Assembly (NCBI RefSeq): GCF_022581195.2
Contig: NC_061467.1
Span: 744,001-808,000 of the forward strand
DNA: 64,000 nt
Origin: Helicoverpa zea
Taxonomy: Eukaryota; Arthropoda; Insecta; Lepidoptera; Noctuidae
Reading direction: 5' to 3'
The position numbers and the translations under genes are program-made. The notes below the pieces were generated by a model. That model was not told where the DNA came from and did not search any database. It saw only the letters and a program-made list of their open reading frames with translations. This document shows, one piece after another, positions 39,301 through 48,300 of this stretch; within the stretch, counting starts at the first letter, position 1, and each line of letters starts with the position of its first letter.

Positions 39301-42300
39301 TTATTTATTTGTACAGTCGATACGAAAATTGACATCATCTACCAGGAGAGCAGAAGTGTAAATGTGAGTGAATTGTGTAAAACTCTAGGAATATTAACAG
39401 TTGGGAAAACTCGGCCTGAAAAGCACGGGCCAGATTACCATGAGAAGAAAGTAACGTAGGTAAATTGACCCACTGAAATGCTTTTCCTGAAATCTGGTAG
39501 TTGTGAAAATTTTCACAGCTCAAAATCGTCAGAAGGCCAAAAGACTTAGATCTTTTTCATAATTTTCATCAAAAATATTATAAGCAAAATACTTGGTCTA
39601 GAATAATGGACTCTTAATATAAACTTTGTTACTACTGTGTGAAAAATGTGTTTTTTTTTTATATTTACGTTTTGCATCAAAATTGAGATTATTTTAACTT
39701 TCTTATATTGGGTACTAGGAGTTCAGCATTTTAGACAAATTCATCCTCATCCTCCGAACCTTTTTCCCAACTATGTTGGGGTCGGCTTCCAGTCTAACCG
39801 GATGTATCTGAGTACCAGTGCTTTATAAGGAGCGACTGCCCTATCTGACCCCCCCAACCCAGTTACCCGGGCAACCCTTGAAGTGGGATTGGGCGGGTCA
39901 CATCTGTCGAATGCACCCGGACAAGTGGGCCAATATCACCACAAAGTGGATCCCGGAGGATGGAAGGCGACCGAGAGGGAGACCAAGGAAACGCTGGAGG
40001 GAAGACTTGGACAGCTTCCTCTCGGACTGGCCTCAAGCAGCGATGGATAGAGAAAAGTGGAAGGCTTTGGGGGAGGCCTTTGCCCAGCAGTGGGACAGCA
40101 TAGGCTAATTAAAAAAATATATATATATTATAGTTAATAAGGACCGTAATTCGCATTTTCGCATTCGCACGCGAGATCTGACAATAATTGATTTTGATAT
40201 TGAGTTGTGTAGCAGTGAGTACGTCTTGCTCCCTTAAACGGCACTGCTTGTGGTAGCGTCGGCGGTCGGGTTGCCTCCCTTCCTCAAAAATGTGCGAGGG
40301 GGGGCGATGGCTGATCCTCGCGTTAAGATCGTGAACAGGTGCTGCTTGTGGTGCCTGGTCGTCTTACTGACAATATAAGTAATTATGTAAACTCATTTAT
40401 ATATATTTTTTTTATGTTCATGGCTGAGAGTTTACTATATTCGTTTCATCCATGTTCTACATTATAGCACATGTAGGTGGGCACTCCGTTATATCCTATT
40501 ATGAATAATTTGAGACTATTTTTCTTTTCATTAAATTCATTACGCTTGAGTTAGTTAAGGTATGTAGAGGCTGCATATTGTATAATGTAATACATATTGC
40601 ACACAAATGTATATATAATAAATTGTTGAAAGGTTCTTCTAACCTACAGACGGACATGTGTTGCTGGGGAGTTTGTTGCTCCACTTCTTCTTCCCAGCAA
40701 AAACATAGTTTTTGTATGAAAATTATGAAAAAGATCTAAGTCTTTTTGCCTCCTGAGAATTTTGAGCTGTGAAAAATTTCACAACTACCAGATTTCATGA
40801 AATTAAGTCCTAATGGGTGCTTCTGCTAACTTCGAAAATATTCTGAATAACTAGCTTAAGCCCTCTTAAGCTAGTTATTCAGAATATTTTTATCAAGTAT
40901 TTTTTTATATTTACTTCAAGTATTTCATGCTGTCCTGGTACATCGTAAGATGAAACTCAGATACAAAAATGCATTTTTTTCGGTTTTGAAGTATGGATAA
41001 AACTTCAGTAGGTAATGATACTACACGGAAAATGTTATAATAAAAACTGCATATCTCCTCTGACTACAATCACAATTTCAAAAAAAGAACTGTTTCATAT
41101 TGTGGGGCGAATCGACCCATTCCAAATGTGTAGTTCGTCGATTGGCACCGCGGGGCGAATCGACCCATTCAAAAATTGTACTTCGTCGATTGGCACCGCG
41201 GTGCCAATCGCTTGTGGGGGGGGCGAAACGACGAACGACCCGATTTGTGACGTATGTAGATTTGAAAAAAGAATCGTTTTGATTTTGCACGAAGTTTGAT
41301 TAAAAAGTACAACCTCATTATTGGACTTTATTAACTTTGGTCTGTGATTTTTGCGCTCGATTTTAATCTTTTTAATTTAGTTTTAAAAATTATGTCCATT
41401 TAACTTACGGCCAGTTTCTTCATCAAAAGTTAAAGTTAAAGTAATGTCTAAAGTAAAAGTAACGGTCAAATACGTTTTTTCAAGGCTAAAGTGACAGCAA
41501 AACTAATAGAAAAATTGAATTTGACCGTTACTTTTACTTTAGACATTACTTTGACTTTTACTTTGGCTTTAACTTTTGATGAAGAAACTGGCTGTTAGTA
41601 TCTTTTAGGAATAGTTATTAACTGCTGACAGAACTCATTAACTGGCACTGAGTAGGTATCGTATGAAATAAAATAAGTTTATTTCCATTACCATTAAAAA
41701 ATCCTGTGCAACATTAAATTATTAAAAAAACTTGATTCATATAACATAACTAACTCTGAATAATGATTTAAATAAAAGAAACGTGTTGTTCTGACAGGTT
41801 CCTTAGTAAGGAATATTTTATGGTCGTTTGTTTTGCCTGCTATGTAGCTGGCCACATCTGGCTGATACCACTGGCTGAATATATTAGGCACGTTGCGTAA
41901 GTACGCAAGAATAAAAAAAAAAAGTTTGTTTTGTTTCGAATTTAGAACGCGTCGCAATGGCGGGAGTTACTGCAGATGTTTATTTTAAGTTTTTATTGTT
42001 TTACTTTATTTTATTTATAATGTAACTTAAATGGAGTTATAAATAGTATTGGCATTATTAATGATACACCTACCGTTTCATAAATACGATTGAATCTACT
42101 GATTCTTTTCTGCTTTTAAACTAAGCAGGTGAAAAGGTATTTCTAGTACTAAATATGTTCAACAGATTATTTGTATTCATTATTATTTTAAGGGTAGAAC
42201 TTTTTTCAAAAAAGTCTATCTTATTTAACTAATCCAAAACCTTCTAGAAAAGATTTTGCTATCAAACTAAGCTCGGACCCACCGCCTAGTTTAATTAGTT

Positions 42301-45300
42301 TCATGAATGTTTAATATAATGTATTTCCTATGTACGGTCTAGTTAAGAACTTTTGTAATCGATTCCCAGATTTTGTATTTGACCCAGTAAGGAACTTTTG
42401 TTCATTTTGTAGACTTCTTTAATTCATTGCCAAATTCTGTTCTGTTATGTTCTATTAATTTATTATTGACTTAGGTATTTTTTAAACCTAAACTTCCCTT
42501 TGTGGCTTTGCACGAAAAAAATCCTTGTGACCTTTTGTTAAGCCATTCTAATATCGTTATTATTTTTCTTTCTTCTCTTTCGATTAGTCAGACGGGGTCA
42601 GTTAGTTTTATTAGAATACTCGTGATATATCGAGACTTTTCACACCAATCCCCTCTATAAAAAACCGTATGAGAATCCGTGAATATTTTCCCAACGAGAT
42701 ACAATCAGACATAGTACTTTTATAAAAAAAATATAAGTAGTAGGTACTCTAAATATCCTCTCCATATTCCAGGAACCTTCGCCCGAGGCATAGCCTTCAG
42801 TGGGACAGCCTTAGCCGAGTGGACCCACTCCATCAAGCCGGCTGAGAAGACCAAGGCCCTCGCTGCTATAGTCGGCTGCCCCACCAACACCAACAAGGAA
42901 ATGATGGACTGCCTCAAGTATAGGCCCGCTGAAGTCATCGTGAATGCACAGATTGAGATGTTTGTAAGTATAACGCAGCTTAAATGTTCTAGTTATAACT
43001 AAGCAAGAATGTTTGTAAATAGTGTAGATGTTTGTTCCTCTTTCATGCAAAGGAAATTAACAGAGCTTAAACATTTTTTATCCATGTGCTCGAAAGAGAT
43101 CCCCTGAAACACGGGCGAACCGTAAACATTAAATGAGAGCGTTTTATATTACTCCCAAACGCATGTTTGGTTCTATCTAAGGGGCAATTTTCAAAAATAA
43201 ATATAATACGCATTGCAGTGTACTCACAGTAGACGATAACGTCAGCTTTTCAGGATATTTTTCCTATTATGGATAATATTCCATGTCTCCACTCAAGATT
43301 TTCCGGCATTTTCCAAGCATTTCCGGATGGCAAATTTGACCCATTTCAACCAGATTATTAGTTGCAATTAGAACTGAACATCCCTTAAAGTAATCCCATA
43401 ACCACGTCTTATAACAAATACCTCATCATTAAACGCCCAATCAATTTGCTGTCAGCACTCAATCCTCGTTTGCACACGCAACCATGACAGTTTATGTCTC
43501 CATCAAACACAGGGTATATTGGCATACTGCCAGTATAATGTTCTGCGGTAGTGCAGTACTTAATTCTAGGCTGAACTCGATCAAAAGCAATTAATAAACT
43601 GGATTAATGGTGCCGACATACCCACATAGATTTCGGATAGCTAACGTTTGTTAGATTGGCAATAATTCGCCATCAAACTCTAAAGTTTGGTGTAAAAATT
43701 GTAATATTTTTGAGTATCATATATAAAAAAAAAGTTATATATTGCATGGAAAGGCTATCCAAAAGACTATTACATATGTATATCGAAGACATATACCGAA
43801 ATCGAAGGTGAGGAAAGACTTATTTACACGACACACACATAATACATATTTACTCACATGAAAAGTCACCCAACAGATGTATTTCAGTTTTGGCTTCGCT
43901 AAAATTACTCAATCAGAACAATTAGTTTTATGTCCAAGTTCGACGAAACTTTGTAACTTATACGATCCAAGTCTTACTACAGATTTTTAAAATAATACAA
44001 CCTCTACCCTTTAGCAGCTTAAGATTTATTCTAGACCTGACCTATTTGGCACGGCCACTTTAAGCAACTTTGTTCAAAATCTATTGAAACTGTACGTTAC
44101 TTATTTAGTTTTTCTCTTTAGCTTAGCTGGAACTGCAATTTTGTGTACGTCATATGGCTACTATAAGCATTCTTTTCTTGGAGAAATCGTAATGCATAAA
44201 TCTTCAATTTAAAGTTTTCTAGCATCATTTGATTACCAAAATCAAGGTTTCAAAATATTTTTATTTCAAATAAGCATTTGCAGACTCTTATGAAACGTCA
44301 GACTACCCTTAATTGTCCTGAAACTACTTTTTCTTTTTTAATCAAAATTTCACACTTTTCGTTCTTTTCCGCAAGAGAAGATTTTTACCATTATCATTCA
44401 TTATAAAGTAGCTACGACCAATACATCGTTACTAACTTATCTTTTATTTTCTTCTTTGTCCAGGAATGGAAGGTCCACATGTTCACGCCCTTCACGCCAG
44501 TGGTGGAGGCGCCAGGAGTGAGAGAGCCGTTCCTACAGCAGTACCCGTACCACGCCACCAGGGCCGGCGCCATGATGAACGTGCCCCTCATCACGTCTGT
44601 CACTTCGGAAGAGGGACTGTATCCTGCTGCTGGTGAGTTTAAAAACCTTAAAAGAGTTTATGTGGTCTTTTTGACCCTTATGCCAAAACGAAAAGCAGGC
44701 TTCTGTGACAATTAGTACTTCGATTAGCAGGTTTTCAAACCTTTAAAAATCCTTACTGGCTTTGTGAAAACGAAAGTAGGTAACTCTTACTGTCCGTCCG
44801 GTCGGTTTTCACGTCAAAATTACTGAAGGGATTGAAATATTTGGGTACACAGATAATCTAGAGCCCGTAAAACGACATCTTAGGCAATTTTTTACTAGGT
44901 GGGAAGTAGAATCCACAGGATGGGGGTGAAATCTAGTTAGCCTTAGGTACATTTAAAAAACTGACCATTATACTAGTCTCACTGACTACATCCAATCTCC
45001 CCAGCTTACCAAGAGTCACCAGACCTCCTCTCCGACCTCGAAGCGCACTGGAACGAGCTCGCAGCCAACATCTTCGAGTACAACGACACCTTACCTCTGA
45101 GCCAACGCAATGATGTCGCTATGAAGATCAAGCAGCACTACTTGGGTGGAAAGCCGGTCAGCCAGGAGACTTACCCACAACTTGTACAGGTAGGTATCTA
45201 ATTAGAGGATTTCCTACGTAATGTTTGTATCCTGTGGTCTTTGGAATAAATAAGAAAGAATTTTGGAATTGCTAACTGGAAATAAGAAATCTCCTGCAGT

Positions 45301-48300
45301 TCAAGATGCATAACATAAAATTATTAAGATTATATGTCGGAGTTGTACTACGTACCTAACTATTAGGATAATCTGTGGTTGTACTTTGTATTCTATGAGT
45401 TATGACCATATAGGTTAAGATTGTTATTAAAAAACTTTACTTCGTCCCAATGAGAAAACAATGTAATAGAAACAACTGTTTTTTTATTTTATGTAATGTC
45501 GCCTTTATTGTCCCCATTCTAAGTTTCAAGATAATGTCGGTATTTTCATGCAAACTTTGCAAACATAGAACTAATGTACCGTACCTAATTAAGTAACTAC
45601 TGACATTTCTGAATTCTTCAGACATATCAAATTCATAATCCAAAATTACCTTCATCATAATCGCCTCACAACCCTTTACCTAGCTTTAACTTAATTACTC
45701 TTCAGTACTTAGCTACCTAAGTCTGACTAATTACATTCCCCCTGAAACACACGGCCTCGGCTCACTAATCATGATTCGATTGAATTAATGGCTATTGATG
45801 GACGCCACCTTGTTATCAATTAGCTCGATGTTCCAGGTAGGGTTATGTCTTAATTGTTATTGTCGTAAATCTATGTAATCTATGACTACCATGGCGATCT
45901 ATCCTACATACACTTCCCTTTTAAAAATTTGAAGTTATTGCAAAAACTTTATTTTGAAAAAAAGATACAAAAACTCTCATCCTTCGGGCTTTTTCCTAAT
46001 CATGTTGGGGTCGGCTTCCAGTCTAACCAGATTCAGCTGAGTACCAGTGCTTTACAAGAAGCGACTGCCTATCTGACCTCCTCAACCCAGTTACCCGGGC
46101 AACCCGATACCCCTTGGTTAGACTGGTGTCAGACTTACTGGCTTCTGACTACCCGTAACGACTGCCAAGGATGTTCAATGACAGCCGGGACCTACAGTTT
46201 AACGTGCCATCCGAAACACAGTCCATGGTGTCTAAGATATACTTAGAAAGTACATACAAACTTAGAAAAGTTGCATTGGTACTTGCCTGACCTGGGATCG
46301 AACCCGCGCCCTCATACTTGAGAGGTTGGTCCTTTACCCACTAGGCCACCACGACTTTTTTTTTGTATGGCTCATATAATTTGGCAAATCACAGCTTTAA
46401 TTCAAAATCTAATTGTACTCCTTCTAAAATATTCATTTCTAACGAAAATAGTTTTTAAAGACCTCTGCTATCCTCAACTCCTGTCGGTTTTTCTCCATAG
46501 GAAACTACTTTTGGAATGAGCAACTAGAATCAAGCCTATTTAAATTTTTGGCATTCGTAAAAGCCTAAATAAAATAAATGACTTAACTTTGACTTTCAGG
46601 CTCTAGGTGACCGCCTGTTCGTAGCCGAGGTGGGCAAGATGGCGCAGATCCACGCATCCAAGTCCGGGCAGCCGACTTACGTGTACCGGTACGCTTACCG
46701 CGGCGTCAAAAGCCTTTCCAACCTGATGGCGCATAATGATGCTAATTACGGTAAGATTTGTTTATAGAAACAGATTATTTATATTATCTTCATCTTACCT
46801 ATATGTATAAGGATCATGAAGTAGGTATCCATTGTTCTGAGAAACTGGTGTAGCATCAGCCACATATAGTGTCGCATTTGGCTCGTGATTTTGTTGCTAA
46901 TAATTTACACTTACACTCTATGCAAAATAAATAAAAAAGTCTGCAAACAGAAATTGGTATGAGATTCCGAATCACATTGATGTGAACCACAGGAGCAGTT
47001 CATCGGTATGTAGATATTTTATCGCCAAATTGATTTGGTTCTTATACATATAATCATACCAAATGATGCATGTGAAATAAATGAATACAAAGACACCATT
47101 ATTTTTTCACTACTTCAACATGCTTCCAAGTCCCAATCGTCAATTAAGTTTGATAAACATTAATGTTGCTAAACCGACTTTCTATTTTCGCAGGAGTGAG
47201 TCACGGAGACGACGTGCTGAGCATCTTCAAGTTCCCCGACATGGACTCCAGCGACCCTCAAGACAGAGCCATGGTGGACGCCCTCATCAATATGGTATAC
47301 TCCTTCTCCACCACTGGGTAAGGAATTTCACATTATTTTAGTCCTCCAGACTTTAGTTTACCTCCCGAATCATATCCTTGTTTTTAACCTACCTTTTTTC
47401 GCTCAAACAAAAGATAGTGAGGGAGGATTGAACAAAATAAAATGAAAACATACTGAAAAATTTCGGTCAGCGCATTTTTTTATCTTCCCTCGATGGTTTT
47501 TCAAAGCCCTAATGGTTAAACCTACAGCAAAACTTCACGAGTAACGGCCAGTTTCTTCATCAAAAGTTAAAGTTAAATTAATGTCTAAAGTAAAAGTAAC
47601 GGTCAAATTCGTTTTTTCAAGGCTAAAGTGACAGCAAAACTAATAGAAAAATTGAATTTGACCGTTACTTTTACTTTAGACATTACTTTGACTTTTACTT
47701 TGGCTTTAACTTTTGATGAAGAAACTGGCTGTAAGTGTACTAAATGTAGATAAGTTGACCGGTGTATGGATATTATAGTACACCTAAGTATAGTTATAGA
47801 CGTGAATGTCCTTAACGACTACAGATAGGAACACCCAGTAACAATAGGTAATTATTATATTTAGGTACACATACGGAACAGCTGTACTAGAAAATACCAA
47901 TTAGACTGATATGTGTACCGATAATTGGACTTTACAAGTTATTTGATTATTATTGTCACATGTACATATGTTCCTACGATAAGATAAAATATAGGTATAT
48001 TTTTGATAAACTCCTATGATATCATTGTTTCCCAAAAATAAGATACTTGTCTACAGACTTTTCTCGTCTTCAGAAAGCCATAACATATTTTAACGTGACC
48101 CATAAATATGATGTTCCTACTCGCTACCACACAGAAAAACCAGTCAAGTGCGAGCCGGACTCACGCGTATGCGTGAGTCCGGCTCGCACTTCTTGACAGC
48201 CACAGATTCCTAAATAGTTACTACGACAAAACGACTAAATAGCTAATCATGTTTGTTTTATGGGAACCTCTTATAATAGTTCATAATACACAACCTGGAC

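Larger units (their letters stand above)
39098..41241. mobile_element. 2.1-kb foldback element with 8-bp target duplication
   Basis: Ends GGGTCGTTCGTCGTTTCGCC and, reversed, the same; exact 8-bp flanks GATTTGTG at 39090-39097 and 41242-41249. The inverted arms are long: the outer blocks at 39098-39190 and about 41130-41241 pair, and so do inner blocks near 39480-39575 (TTGTGAAAATTTTCACAGCT) and 40715-40800. The arms carry a perfect palindrome with CCGCGG at its centre and repeated GGGTCGATT(G/C)GC units. The centre holds a SINE tail and a LINE 3' end (39752-40115), and an unassigned stretch. No transposase seen. An 8-bp duplication points to hAT-, P- or Merlin-type movement, but the ends match none that I know. 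Confidence 0.75.

Noticed and set aside
39818..40108. 96-codon frame as a small gene
   Set aside because: Its C-terminal three quarters are the end of a LINE polyprotein; the beginning comes from an adjoining SINE tail.
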